A stretch of DNA of 64,000 bases. Origin: Aplysia californica. Taxonomy: Eukaryota > Mollusca > Gastropoda > Aplysiida > Aplysiidae. The DNA lies in assembly GCF_000002075.1 (NCBI RefSeq), contig NW_004797532.1, positions 123,652 to 187,651 on the forward strand, given 5' to 3'. The position numbers and the translations under genes were made by a program. The notes beneath the pieces were generated by a model. That model was given only the letters and a program-made list of their open reading frames with translations, made no database searches and was not told where the DNA came from. This document shows, one piece after another, positions 1 to 11,900 of this stretch (within the stretch, counting starts at the first letter, position 1; every line of letters begins with the position of its first letter).

Positions 1-1115
1 AATCCTGCATGCACACACATTTCCCCCTTTCTCTTCCAGTGTGTGTCTGTACTCCTCAATATACATGTACTATCATGCATGAGTGGCGGTACAAAAATCT
101 GCATCGCTCCCAATGTACAAATGTTTTGAAAAAATATTGTGGCCAGCAATTTGGCTTTCATTATGTTACAGCGGGGAAAACATTCTAAAAGTTATTTGTC
201 AGCTATCATGATTACAATACGACAACACACAAACATACGCATGCATGTACTAGTTTGTTAGGGTTCTTCGATGCTCAGTAAGTACAACGTGTGGTTGTGG
301 CAACGAAGAGCAAAAGGGGGGGGGAGGTAGGGGGAAACGTGAAGGATTTAGGAGAGAACAGAACGTGATCGAGAAATAAGTTCACGTATGTGTGTGCGTG
401 CGTGCGCGTATTTGTGAGTGTAGTGCGAGTGTAAAGAAAAAAAAAGGAATTAAAAAAAAGGAGATTAAAAAAAGGATAAAAAAATGAGGGGGGGGGGGTG
501 AAATTGATCCCAACAACTGGGAAAGGCGGTGATGAGGTCAAAGACTCTCCACAATCAACGAAAATTGGCAGCCAGCAATCGAATGATCGATTTTGTCGAT
601 TTTTGCGGGGGTGGGGGGGTATAGGGGTAGAGAGGTATAGGTATGGGAAAGAGAGAGGTTGTGAGTAGGGACAGAAGGTAAGAGGTTTGGGTTCAACATT
701 AACAAAGTCGCCCGTAGACAACCCCAACAGAACATTGGCCTGACATTGTAGTTTTCTGCATGGAGAATTTCAAAATTCTGCGCAGAATTTTACCCCCAAA
801 ATGACCAAATTTTGCAAAAATTCTGCAAGGATTGCGACCAATCTAAACTTGTTTTTCCATACTGTATAAGTACCAAATACAATTCATCATAAGCTGAGAA
901 GTAGCACTACAGACACAGTAAATAAAATAAAAAACCCAGCAATTAGCAGCATACAATCTGTTTTTTTGTTTGTTTAGAAACGCAAGCCCATAACATAAAA
1001 TACTAGCAAAAGTGTGACCCAAAGAAACGAGACACTATACCGGTTATTTTAAAATCAGGTGAGCTGGCAGTTTGAGCTATGTCATTGGTTGTCAGGAGGC
1101 GTTGAAGACAAAAAA
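1..1115. other. no gene recognised (KATNIP intron 17 or beyond)
   Basis: AT-rich, with A and G homopolymer tracts (about 430-490) and a GT-rich patch near 390-420. Open frames here are low complexity. A short inverted AAATTCTGC motif at 768-822 is unexplained. Confidence 0.4.
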
Positions 1116-1265
1116 GACAATTATGTTGTTTGAGAAAAAAGACAATTATGTTGTTTGAGGAAAAACACAATTATGTTGTTTGAGAAAAAAGACAATTATG
1201 TTGTTTGAGAAAAAAGACAATTATGTTGTTTGAGAAAAAAGACAGTTATGTTGTTTGAGACAAAA
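1116..1265 (+). repeat. 25-bp minisatellite, six copies
   Basis: Unit gacaattatgttgtttgag plus six A, starting at 1116, 1141, 1166, 1191, 1216 and 1241, with one or two mismatches per unit. It abuts the RT fragment that follows. Confidence 0.9.
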
Positions 1266-1460
1266 GAAGTCCTAGGAAGATGGGCAGAATATGTAGGAGA
1301 ATTATTTGAAGATAGAAGACCACCCCTACCACAACCAAGCAACAACAATGGTCCCAACATTCTTATGTCAGCTGAAGCTTGCAATTAGAATAAGAAACAC
1401 ACCAGAAGGAAAAGCCCCGGTTGAAGATGGCATAAACACAGAAATGCCCATCCACCGTCG
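1263..1460 (+). mobile_element. LINE reverse transcriptase N-terminal fragment
   Basis: Plus strand encodes VLGRWAEYVGELFEDRRPPL then NNNGPNILMSAEA, and in another frame TPEGKAPVEDGINTEM. This is the familiar LINE block in which a W-x-E-Y-x-x-x-L-F-E-D motif precedes G-K-A-P-G-x-D-G-I, as in RTE and CR1-type RTs. A frameshift and stop separate the two parts, and the rest of the element is absent, so it is a dead 200-bp remnant. Confidence 0.6.
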
Positions 1461-1639
1461 ATTTACGGGTGTGGTCAAGTACCACATTACACACGCACTA
1501 ACAGAACAGTTTTCCGCCAGACACATCATGTGTGCTTTTGGTAAACTGAAGCTGACGTTCAGTGGCATTTATTTTCAACGCATTCTTTCCTTTCAAAAAT
1601 GTATCCATTTTTGCTGAAAGTAGTGAAAGACAAATCTGG

Positions 1640-2395
1640 TCTCGCCTGTTGCACAAATACAATTACCGCTACTAGCGCCTGCAGAATAGAATCTAGAGAA
1701 TGCAGTGCTACCGACTGAAGTGTGTTTAGACCATTCCCAAAGGGAAGATATTATTATCATTTGTTTTCGTATGCACTTCAATTGTAAATGGGCTAATTTA
1801 TCAAAGGCATGCTCATCTACTGCGCGGCGCGGTTGATCCACTTTTCCGCGGCCGCGCCACGGTAGCAGCCCCCGCGGAACAGTACGATGTCAGATTGGCG
1901 GAGGGGCAGAAGACAAAAAGGACTTTTCTCTTGGCTGGCACCATCGTCTTCCTTCTCATTAACCTCAGGTCGGTACGGGGAAAGGCACCGGCAGAACACT
2001 TGCAGTTTCTTACAATTAGCTGACTAACTATATTTCTGATTCAAATCTGAAGACTGCGTATCCACCAAAGCAGAACAGAAGCGACTCGGGGTTTTTTTGG
2101 GTCGGCGCGGAAGGGAGAATTCGGTGTGTTCGTTTCCAGCATACGCAAACGGGTCAAAGGTTTAAAAATGCAAAGGTGGGAATATAAAACCATGTAAGGT
2201 TTTTATTAAAAATTTGTACCGTACACCTGTTAATATGCATTTAAACTGGTGGTTTAAGCGCACACTAAGCTAGTTTTGTGGCACCAATGATTACGAATAT
2301 GACATTAGACTTTTCATCGGAACTTAAACTGAAACATTCTTTATTTCAGCTCTGGCTGGGCCTATGACAGACGAGTCACCACCACACAGCCCGAC
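1640..2395. other. no gene recognised; short interspersed repeat at 1705-1800
   Basis: The part at 1705-1800 is an inverted, diverged match to 5030-5108 (shared: cccatttacaatt, ccctttgggaatgg, cacttcagtc). The remainder shows nothing I can name. Confidence 0.45.
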
Positions 2396-2399
2396 TTAA

Positions 2400-3114
2400 G
2401 GGGGGGGGGGGGGCTACACCTGAAGGCTATCTCGCTTATTACAGGACGAATTTTACCAAATTTCACACATATAACAAGCATACTAAGGAGTCTTAAAATC
2501 CGCCATCAAATTTGAGAAAAAAAAATCGTTTCCATGGATACGGCGGCCATATTGGATTTTGTTGACATGTCTTACGTAATGTATACCGCACTTATCGCTG
2601 ATGGAAATTAATTGTTTTTTTGCATGCGTGTTTGCTAACATTAGATCTAAAAATCGGTCTGTTGTTTTTTCCTAAATGAATTAGAAAATTTTTAATGAAT
2701 TTTTTTCCTGAGGTAGCATTCAAGTTTGCAAAAAATCCGTGAAAATCCACACTCCAGACACCACCAACAAAAATCTATTCCATATATCAAAAATTCAACA
2801 GACAAATTTTTAGCATTACATCTTCTCTTCATTCTGTGAAAATTTCATGAAGATTGGATGAAAAGCGGTGTAGTTATTCAAAAAAGTATAGAGAAAAGTC
2901 GCGTTTTGAGAAAACAGCCAATAAAGAAAAATAAAATACTGACTATGAGGAAATGGCGGTAACAAACATGCCCGGTATGGAAAAAAATACGGTTTTTGGG
3001 GGTTCTTATGCGATGAAATAGTTGTAGGAAAGGCAGAGGAAGCTAAAAATGCCTGCAACTCAAATTTCATAATTTTGGGCCGATTTTGGACTTTGGGGGT
3101 GTAGCCCCCCCCCC
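2400..3114. mobile_element. 715-bp TIR element with G-tract ends, TTAA or TA target
   Basis: The left end is a G run followed by ctacacc; the right end is ggtgtag followed by a C run. TTAA sits at 2396-2399 and 3115-3118. No coding capacity. If the target is TTAA it resembles piggyBac-type MITEs; if the target is TA with ends AGGG it resembles Tc1/mariner MITEs. The two cannot be told apart here. Confidence 0.7.
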
Positions 3115-3302
3115 TTAATTGCCGCATTCCAATCGGCCCGTCTGATGCCAGGAGGGGCCGTGTCGTTTTGATGAGTACATCTTTCCTACAAAATCCTCAC
3201 TGATTGCTAAGGTACAAAAAGGTACTCTCTATTTCAAGTACCGACTCCCCGACTGACTGACTTTTTGTCGCTTTGTTTTTGGTTTGCCGGACACGCGGGT
3301 TC

Positions 3303-3632
3303 ATAATGTTAAATAGCATTTGCATAGCTCAACAACAGTACGCGCCTTACAATCCATGTTACATGTATTACCCCAGCAGACCCCAAAACACGCAGAAACA
3401 TTCTCGGCTTCCAGGTAAGAATATTAGTGTAAGCAGCTGATGAAGCGCTCGAAGAGTATTAAAACAAACTGACAAGATTTTTCGCTGTTTATAACCGGGT
3501 AACCATTCCGACATGGGTGAAGAGAGGAAAATTATGGTCGTCTTTCCCAAGTACACAACGTCAGACTCCTAACAGGGTTCAAACCCACGACCTTTAGGTC
3601 GCCAGCCCAACAGCCTAGCCACTAGATCACCA
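3303..3632 (-). mobile_element. tRNA-headed SINE, family A, minus strand
   Basis: The head, read on the minus strand, has an A-box-like gatctagtggctagg and a B box gggtttgaaccc. The body matches the plus-strand copy at 4117-4475: ttgtgtacttggg, cagtttgtt, catcagctg, gaatgtttctg, ggtctgc. The 3' tail is degraded. Confidence 0.75.
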
Positions 3633-3772
3633 ACACCACAATTTTGACACGCAGGCTTGTGGGAGAAAAGCTGAAAATTCGTCACCCCACAGTAAGTATA
3701 AACACTCACTCGTGACTGCAGCACGTCCACTAATTATTACCATCGCCATCCTTGCACGTCAATGTGAACCGG

Positions 3773-3985
3773 CGTCTGTGGTATTTCGGTTAGACGCTTC
3801 GCTGAAGCACGCAGAAAACCTGAGTTCGATTCCAGAGTGGGGAGAAAATTTCTGTCGAGTATTTCGGTCTTTCTGCTGGGATGTATTCCTCTTGGCCCGG
3901 GTTGGCCCCGACAGGCAGGGTCAGAAGCCCGCCTCCTAAATGATCTAAACTGTGTGGACGGAGACGTAAAAAACAATTAAATGTA
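3773..3985 (+). mobile_element. tRNA-headed SINE, family B
   Basis: Head with B-box-like gagttcgattcc; body with gtggggagaaaattt, ctttctgctgggatgt, gggttggccccgacaggc and aaatgatctaaac. An inverted copy lies at 25527-25710. No coding capacity. Confidence 0.75.
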
Positions 3986-4116
3986 TTTTTAAAAATATAT
4001 ATGAAAGATGTCGTATCACTGAGGACCCCACGGCATTTTGCCTTGATTTCTGCTTCTCCCCCTGTTGAGGGGATACTTGCTATAATCCAGTCATCAACGA
4101 TGTCGTGTTCCCACCG

Positions 4117-4475
4117 TAGCGTCGTTGGTCTAGTGGTTAGGCTGTCGTGCTCATAACCGAAAGGTATTTTGTTCGAACCCTGTCTGGGCCCAGACGTTGT
4201 GTCCTCTGGCAAGGCACTTTACATGAATTTTCCTCACTTCGCCCAGGTGGGGATTGGTATCCGGCTATAGACAGCAAACTATCAAGTCAGTTTGTTAGTC
4301 TTCGGTCGCTAAATCAGCTGTTTGCACTGTATGCTTTCCGGGAAGCTGAGAATGTTTCTGACTTGAGTGTTCTGTGGTCTGCGGGTAATTTTTTGTTAAA
4401 GCGCGTAGAGCATGCTGCAGAGCATGGATATGCGTTATATAAATGCAATTATTATTATTATTATTATTATTATTA
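4117..4475 (+). mobile_element. tRNA-headed SINE, family A, with (ATT)n tail
   Basis: A box ttggtctagtggtta and B box tgttcgaaccc form a tRNA-like head, followed by a body of about 230 bp and a 3' end gcgttatataaatgcaa with (ATT)n. The tail type resembles CR1/L2-mobilised SINEs. It lies 485 bp from the inverted family A copy at 3303-3632. Confidence 0.82.
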
Positions 4476-4732
4476 ATTCTTCCACCTTTACATTACCATT
4501 TTTTCAAGCCTGTCCGAAACAACTGAGCTATTGTGCGGCAAGTTACACGAAACAAGTTGAGAATTAAGATAGCTTCCTTTTGACATGCTGATCAAAAGAG
4601 AACACTGTAACTTCTATCAATGGAAAACGCGACATGAGCTAAAAGCATGACACCATCGTACCAACATAATGAAGGTCTTTTCGGCAGGATGTGCCTTCCG
4701 AAATTTGGATTTCAGTTTATTATTATATTTCT

Positions 4733-5115
4733 ATTATAGTAGAGGGTTTTACGGCGCTGGCAACTGCATAAGGTCATATGAGGGCCAAGGGGTGGGTGTC
4801 AACAGAGAAGTCTTTACAGGGAATCAGACTTGCTCTGCTCACCTCTCACGTTTCAACAGCACAAGGTCTGCTTCAACTATCAAGGCAACCGGAAATAGCA
4901 GGTCACAAGAGAGTGACAAACATGCAAAAGAAGTAGAGGAAAATGACAATAGTAAGGATTAGGAAAGAAAAAGCAGCAGTTCCCTGTTGTAGGTCAGGCA
5001 GAGTTACGAGCGTGACATGAATCAGCCCATTTACAATTCTACTGTGCTTGAACGAGAAATGTCCCCCCTTTGGGAATGGCCTAAAGACACTTCAGTCAGT
5101 GGCCCCGCCCCGAGG
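4733..5115 (-). mobile_element. SINE sharing the 3' tail of the 37-43 kb LINE, minus strand
   Basis: The 3' end, read on the plus strand as agggttttacggcgct followed by gcaactgc and aaggtcatatgag, matches the LINE tail at 37061-37103. The body (cacaagagagtgacaaac) matches another copy at 22739-22880. Outside the roughly 45-bp tail it does not resemble the LINE, so it is a LINE-dependent SINE and not a truncated LINE. Confidence 0.6.
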
Positions 5116-5311
5116 GTGATTTCAGTTTGAAGACGGTGAACAAAATAAAGGAGGGATGTGAACATAATATTATCAGCAATCGCTCATTCAGCATATGCAC
5201 ACAACCATTTAAATAAAGCTTGGAGAAGCAAACGAAAATAAATAATGTATTCACCTGCGGAGGCCATACACACACATCTACAATAATTTAATGTTTTAAA
5301 TTTGCGTTATC

Positions 5312-5312
<1 letters not shown>

Positions 5313-5366
<54 letters not shown>
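5313..5366 (+). repeat. (CTGT)n microsatellite
   Basis: About twelve CTGT units then a CT run. Confidence 0.9.
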
Positions 5367-5369
<3 letters not shown>

Positions 5370-6013
5370 CCCCTTTCACTCTTTTAAATAATCGAACCCG
5401 AGATGTAGCTGTTTTCAGGACCACATGAGTCTAAGTAACATCAAACTTGTACCAACATATTGCAGGCAATGCGAATTAAACTGGACAATAAAGAGACGAC
5501 ACTGAATACAATAACGTTCCGATCCAAAGCACCGAGGTGTCCTTGTATCTTAAAGTGTATTTGATAACTCTTTGATTTTTAGCTCGAATTACAAAGTGAG
5601 GAAATATCTGGGCGATAAATAATGTCTTGGATGTCGTGACGTTCTTTTAATTTTTTTTACTTTCTTTTTTCCAGATGTCCCCTTCATCCCCCCCCCCCCT
5701 CCATTTTTTTCCATTTTCTCTTTCCAACCCTTTTTTCTGCACCTGAGCTCTTCTGACAAGAAGACACTTCTTCAATTAGTCAGGTCTGCATGGCATTGTC
5801 ATAATAAATATGATGCCTAACCAGACTGAGCGGATAGAGCACATTTATTAAACAGAATAAAGCAACAGTGAACTTTGATCATATCTCATATATTCTGCAG
5901 CACACAAAGATACTGTAGTTTCCCCCGGAGTAAAAGGTGCGGAACAGTGCACAGATGAAGAACAACCAGCCTTGGTCAACGTGAAAGGCAAGCACAACTG
6001 ACCCTGTGCATAC

Positions 6014-6026
6014 GCGTGTGTGTTTG

Positions 6027-6060
<34 letters not shown>

Positions 6061-6110
6061 AGTATATGTGTGTGTGTGTGCATGCGTGTGTGTGTGTGTG
6101 TGTGTGTGCG

Positions 6111-6163
<53 letters not shown>
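6014..6163 (+). repeat. (TG)n microsatellite, interrupted
   Basis: About 150 bp of TG with short TTTG, GAGTATA and CATGCG interruptions. Confidence 0.92.
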
Positions 6164-6165
<2 letters not shown>

Positions 6166-6709
6166 ACCCTTTGTTTACTACAAAGGAGAAAGGATGAAGA
6201 TGACAATTATTTTCCATGTATAGAAGGTAAAAATTAGTTTAGCACGAATATTGGGCCTGGATAGATAAAATAACAACAACAACGAAGAATTCCCTCTCTG
6301 CATTTTTGCGCCGCTATGAAAAAGCCATCATCTACGTCTTCGGGTTTGAGATTTTGAGTTAAAGGCTAAGGAATGTACCGAAATGACAGAGACAGCCTTT
6401 TCCATACCCAGAGAACTCAATCTTCAGTAAATCTTATTTTGGCGCAGGAAGAATAGACAAATATTAGAACCCTACTTTTACTTGTACTTTTTTCTTCGGC
6501 TTGTACCAGTGGGTGTCGCGGGGAACCCAGCCACAAGAAAAAGAGGTATCAATTTCATATGAAGAATTTAAAAACAAATTTTTCAAAGGACAACAGGCAC
6601 AAAATGATCCCTTTGGAATTCGTCAGTACATACAAATATGAAACCACGAAGAGCTAATGCCTCTCAGAATGTGATATAAAGGGCAGTGAAAATTGACCCC
6701 ACACAAGGA

Positions 6710-8253
6710 GCACAGGCAGTGGAATTTTAGTTGTAGCGGGGGGTTCCCTGCCGAGCACTTTATCACGCCGCGCTGTCTGGGCTGACTTCATTTTTGGTAC
6801 TTTTCAACGTACCGTTTTAGGTGTATCCCTGCATTTAGGGTAATTATAATTTAATGTACCCAAAGCACGCATTTCTGCTTTTGGGACCCAAAAATCAACG
6901 GACATTGTAACTTGTCTCGTTCTTTCGTTGGACGCGTTGAAGTCGGCAATGCTAAATTGTAAAATTTTTGGATAAGTGTGAATGAAAAAAATCAATATAA
7001 AAAAAACGGCACGACAAAAGCTGTCGAACTTTTGAAACATGAACGACAAAACATTGGTGCAGATGCTCAGAAAAGATGGTATCTGTGCGTATAATAGGAA
7101 GCTGAAATTTAGCAACTTTATAAATCTGGCACACAGTTCGCTATGAAGTAATTCCTCCAAATAAAACTTTATGTGTCTAATATAATCAGGAATATTCACA
7201 TATTTTCTCTACAGTTTATAAAAATTACCCTGATGTCTCTCTATGAAAAAGTACAAACCGATTTTAGTGCCAGAATACATCTACAACAATGTAATACACG
7301 AACAGTAGGTTATCAGTTACAGTCCATAAATTATTCCTGATTTTTCTTAAAACGCTAGATCTAGGTTTTGTAAGTTGACTGAATAAAAGGGATGACTTCT
7401 CGTAATTGTGTTATAAGAATACTTTCTAGCTTTCAAGTGACACTGAATCAGCACCAGGCTTTTCCAGCTTTTATTTTCATTTCTATAACCATTGCAATAA
7501 CTGACAATGTTCTGATTTCTTTACATTCATAAGTGTCCGCGCATATGTCCAACACAAAAACTAAGAATGAATGTGTTAGCAGTCATTATGCTTATTTCCA
7601 TACAAGAAGTTCATCTCTATCCATGTATTAACACAGTTTTGTGATTTTTAAAAATCTTATAATATATCTTTCTTAGTTGTATGCAGGCAGCCACAGACCA
7701 ACATGATCCTTGAACAAACGCAAAGTAACTTGCTCTTGTTTAATGGTAGAAAAAGAGCTAATGCTGGGTGTCTTTGGTTAAAAAATGCAAATGTGCATCT
7801 TTCTTCTCTTATAACTTGACTATTACTACTCGCGCAGATTTAAAATAGTAAAAGACAAGATATACGTAGTTAGTTTAAAGCAGATTTTGGAGAGACCTGT
7901 CATGCCGTTTTAAAATATACAATCATTTATTCATAAGTATGTAACTAAAATAGGACAAATTGGGTACTCTACAAACACTTATCTAGAACAAAAACTAATA
8001 TATATAAATTAACCATAAATGCAGAATAAATCTCAAGACATTGAGCTTTTAGTACATGCGCGTAATGGTCTGCTGTGTGGAATGCGGAAGAAGTTAAATT
8101 GTTTAAAACGTAGACAAAAATGCGAACTTCTTAACAGACACCGGCAAAGTCGCTTCAGGGCTCATTAATCCCGTGACCTTGAGCCGGGGAGCTCCGGCGG
8201 TGTGCTGAGTCACGCTAACTTAAGGTAACAGAATCGGGCGAAAAGTGACACCG
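6710..8253. repeat. 1.5-kb interspersed repeat, copy 1
   Basis: It aligns along its whole length with 35124-36653 in the same orientation. Start: gcac-ggcagtg-aattttagttg. End: a GC palindrome gccggggagctccggc, then gctgagtcacgctaac and aatcggg-gaaaagtgac-ccg. No clear terminal inverted repeats, no intact ORF. The palindrome near one end is reminiscent of Helitron or Helentron termini, but the similarity runs past the CTAA, so class is unresolved. It ends 77 bp past the KATNIP exon 17 donor. Confidence 0.75.
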
Positions 8254-8330
8254 TGCAAAAAGTCATCAAAAAGCCCTGTTTTCAAGCCCTGCTCAGTAAG
8301 TATTCCACCGCATTAAGTCTTAAGGCCTAC

Positions 8331-8937
8331 CTGCTGCTGACACTTCCACATCAGGGCTGGAACCGCCCGATCCTTGGTGCGTGAGCACGGTCGGTCTCAT
8401 CAGAGTACGAGTCTCGCTGCGAACATGCCCTTCACCCACTTGGCCATCCACACTGTGCTTGTGCCGGTTCCTCTCCTCGCTCTGACCTCTGACCTTTCCT
8501 GAGTTGACTGACCCTGAAGAGGAGGCTGACGACTGAGATGACCGAGAGATACTTCGAAAAACGTGATGGCTCCCAGAAGATGGCGTATTAGGATTACTGT
8601 TTTTGTTTCCCCTTGATGGTGAGACAAGACCTTTCGAAGGGGAGGTCATCCGCGCGACAGCCGGCCCAGGCCCTGTTTGATCCACCACAGAGTTATTAGA
8701 GGTGGGAGAATAGGAACCCCCTGTTGACGTCCTCTTGTTGAGATTCAAAGAAAGGCCGGGCGGTTTGGATTTGATGCCTGATGATGAGACCGAGTTGCTG
8801 TTTCTGAGGGAGGATGAGAACACGACATGCTTGCTGTAGTCAAAAACCTGGTTTCCACAACCTTTGTCAACGTCGCCTGAGAAGAGAAGCTCTCCGCCAA
8901 AGAAAATCCGCATGCATTTGGCTCCTATGTCCAAGTT
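8331..8937 (-). CDS. KATNIP: KATNIP exon 17, DUF4457 end and Ser-rich linker
   Basis: 607 nt from acceptor gttcatag to donor GCAG|GTAGGC. Begins NLDIGAKCMRIFFGGELLFS, then GDVDKGCGNQVFDYS, which closes the DUF4457 domain. About 150 residues of Ser/Gly/Arg-rich linker follow, the region expected between the two DUF4457 repeats. Ends in phase 1, so at least one more exon must follow; none was recognised between 1 and 8330. Confidence 0.88.
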
Positions 8938-11900
8938 CTATGAACAAACGGGAAAAGAAAAACAAAGACATCAGGGCAGCAAGCCGATGCAGTGGTTTCA
9001 GCAACAGCAAAACTTCTACTTAATGAGCATTTTCCTGTAGCTGATGTATCATGGTGGCCCAGCATCTTTCTCCAGGTATCATGCTGTACGTCATGAAGAT
9101 TAATAAGCTAAATGTCTAAAAATCTAAGAAACTAACCAAGTGAGATAGTCAAACTTATCGTATTGTACTTTATTACAATAAATAAAGATATAAAAATAAC
9201 AAATGTAGGCATCATAATGTCACTACATTCCACAACCAGATGAAAATAATAATTATATTTATCTTATTATACTCCAGAATCAGAAAACTCCCTTGTCAAC
9301 ATAACCAAAACTTTATTTTTAAGAGCACTTTCCAAATCTCTCTTTCACACACTCGTGCATTAACTTGACTTTCAAACAAATTTAAATATTTCTAAAGTTT
9401 TGAAACATTTTTGAAAAAGCTGATAAGAGCTATCAATGGAACAAAACACTGTCTGACCAAAAAATCCCCAAAAGACCCACTCACACTAATCTTGTTGTTC
9501 CAGTTCCAGACTTTGACGGCACCGAGGTTAAAGGGCTTGCCTGGCAGCGGGTTGATGAGCAGAATAGAAAACTCTATGGGGCGACCATCAAACTTGCAGC
9601 TCCACATGTTCCTCTCTTTGGTGGTCTGTGCCAGAGTAACAAAAGATAAGGGGTGAAAGGAAAACCAAATTAAAAAAACAACAACCAAAAACCAAATACA
9701 GTTCGCTTTTCGCATTCCACAGGATGATATCGGTTGCTTGTGCTCAAGAAATATTTTGTCAAAATTCAGATTTTTAAGGTTGAAAAACAGCAAGAAAAAT
9801 ACAGGGTGACCCCCCCAAAAAACTGTACAACTTTTTTGGTTAATATTTTCCTCCACATTGAAGTTTTGCCTTTCAAATTTGTACACAACATTTGGAAGTC
9901 AAAAGGAATTTTGATATTCAATTTATATAAATCCACAACATAGTTTTGCTCTACATAGCGCGTAAAAAACAACACTTTTTCAACTAATTCCCCATTTTTG
10001 TAGTATGACGCACTAGTCTGCATTAGGCCTACCACTAAAAATCCCAACGATTGTGCCATAATGCAAACTACAGTAGTCTAACAGGATAATAGAAGTTTGC
10101 AAATGGTTTTTCTCAAGTTTCCTGTGCCTGCTGAGATCATGGTTAAGATTAATAAAGAGCAGAGAGCTTTTTGTATTGAACATTTCCTCACCACCAACTC
10201 ATTTCCTAAGTTTTGCGCAAGGTACAGAAATAATGTTAAAATGTCCTTAAGGCCTTCTTTGAAGTCAAGGGTGGAAATGGTCCATCAGTTAGGACCTGCA
10301 GAGAATCAGAACTAAAAATTCCCAGACAAAACGACCACTTCAGGTCATACACACTCCGTTCGCACCCCTTTAGATGTCACCAGGGTGCAGAATTTAGTAG
10401 ATGAGCCCCTTGAGACCTCTGTCCGTAGATGATGTCTGCAGCTATGACTTTCCTAAGTCTCAACGGTCCGCATTCTCAAGGCAGATCGTCATCTACTACT
10501 GTACCATTTTCCTGTTCGCGAAGCTATCAGAGGATAGCAATGTGTTCACGATTCTTCAATCTTGAAAAGCGTCAACATTTCCTCTATGACATTTGGTTCC
10601 TTGGCAAAGCCCATATTCACCTTTCAGGCTAATCAACTCCACAAATTTAATGCTGTCAATTTGGGCAACCTCACCCCCCCCCATATTGTCTCTAGAAACA
10701 GCTCCCTACTGTAAGGTGTACATTGTGTGTGGCTCTGAGTACTCATGGTTGTGTGGATCCTTGTGTTTGGCCACCACTGAACATTACGAACGATGATTTT
10801 AAAATGTGTCGAGTCCAAAGGAGGACATATGGACTGTTGGTTCTCGGAATTCCAGAATTACATTTTTTTTTGTACTCTGTAGGAGAACAAAATATTGTTT
10901 AAAGGTTACAGGAATGGAAATATTAGATTTTAAAAATGAAAGGAAAGGAAAAAAACAAACCAATCATTACATGACTTTCCTTAAAAGATCTTTTAAATTG
11001 GTGCATTTTGCATTTATATATAGTTTTAATTATAAAAGCAATTTCCGTTTTTGAAAATAAGTTTCTTCCTTGCGAATTTTATGTCAAACAAATTCCTTTT
11101 GAATAAATTATATCAGGTCCAAATTACAATAATCTAGTACAAATTTTGTGTGAGATATTTAGAAAAAAAGTTGTACAGTTTTATTTGGATCACCCTGTAT
11201 ATAGAGTAGGTACAATTGTTTTTTCTCTCTCCTGGCAAATTTTGCTTTCTAGGTTGCCAACGAAATGTATCCTACAGCGGCTCACCTTTGACTTGCCATT
11301 GAAAAGAACTTCCACTTTACTGGTCTCCCCACGTGCCCCATGCACAGAGACATCTGACGGTTTGATTGGCACCAGGAGACCTGACTGGTCAAAAAACTGT
11401 AACTCTGTCAAGCCCACCAGTGACGGGTGACCCCAGTTCGACGAGATCTCCACCGTGACCTCAAGGCGATCAGTCACAGGGGCTTTCGATGACTGTGCGG
11501 TAAATGAGAAGTTAAAGAAGAAAAACATGAGACAAAAGGCGTTCTGGGCAAAGTACTGAGATATGTGGGTAAAAGGGGTGGCCTAAAGATTGTTGGCACA
11601 GGTGAATTTGTTAATAAAGCGGAGCAACAAAATTCTCACCTAGAAATATTAACTGCATCATCAAAGAAATTCCCTAGACATATAAACAAGTAATAATAAT
11701 AATATATAATAAATGACATTTATAGCGCTCAACCCCGAATAAAGTACAGTAGTCTCCGCCTAAACGGACGGTGCTCGGGAGGGCTCATTAGCGTGTGTTT
11801 ACAATGAGCGTGCGTTTACACAAACCTTTGCAAGGGGAGGAAGGGACACAGTCATCTCAATTCCTTATTACTCTAGTGACCTCCCTTGGAGAGAGGTTTT

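Larger units (their letters stand above)
5116..6709. other. no gene recognised; microsatellite-rich intron
   Basis: Holds a (CTGT)n tract at about 5313-5360, T and C runs at 5640-5705, and a TG tract at 6014-6163. The apparent ORFs of Cys-Val or His-Thr repeats are translations of the TG tract. Confidence 0.6.

Noticed and set aside
275-727. 150-codon minus-strand frame with many Pro and Phe
   Set aside because: Low complexity over A and G tracts, no family resemblance, no splice context.
1116-1265. CRISPR-like regular repeat
   Set aside because: The units are contiguous with no spacers; the context is eukaryotic.
3569-3632. tRNA-like sequence with A and B boxes
   Set aside because: It continues into a SINE body shared with 4117-4475, so it is a SINE head and not a tRNA gene. 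The same applies to 4117-4180 and 32218-32290.
5879-6237. Frames of His-Thr or Cys-Val repeats on both strands
   Set aside because: They are translations of the TG microsatellite in all phases, as are those at 48005-48342.
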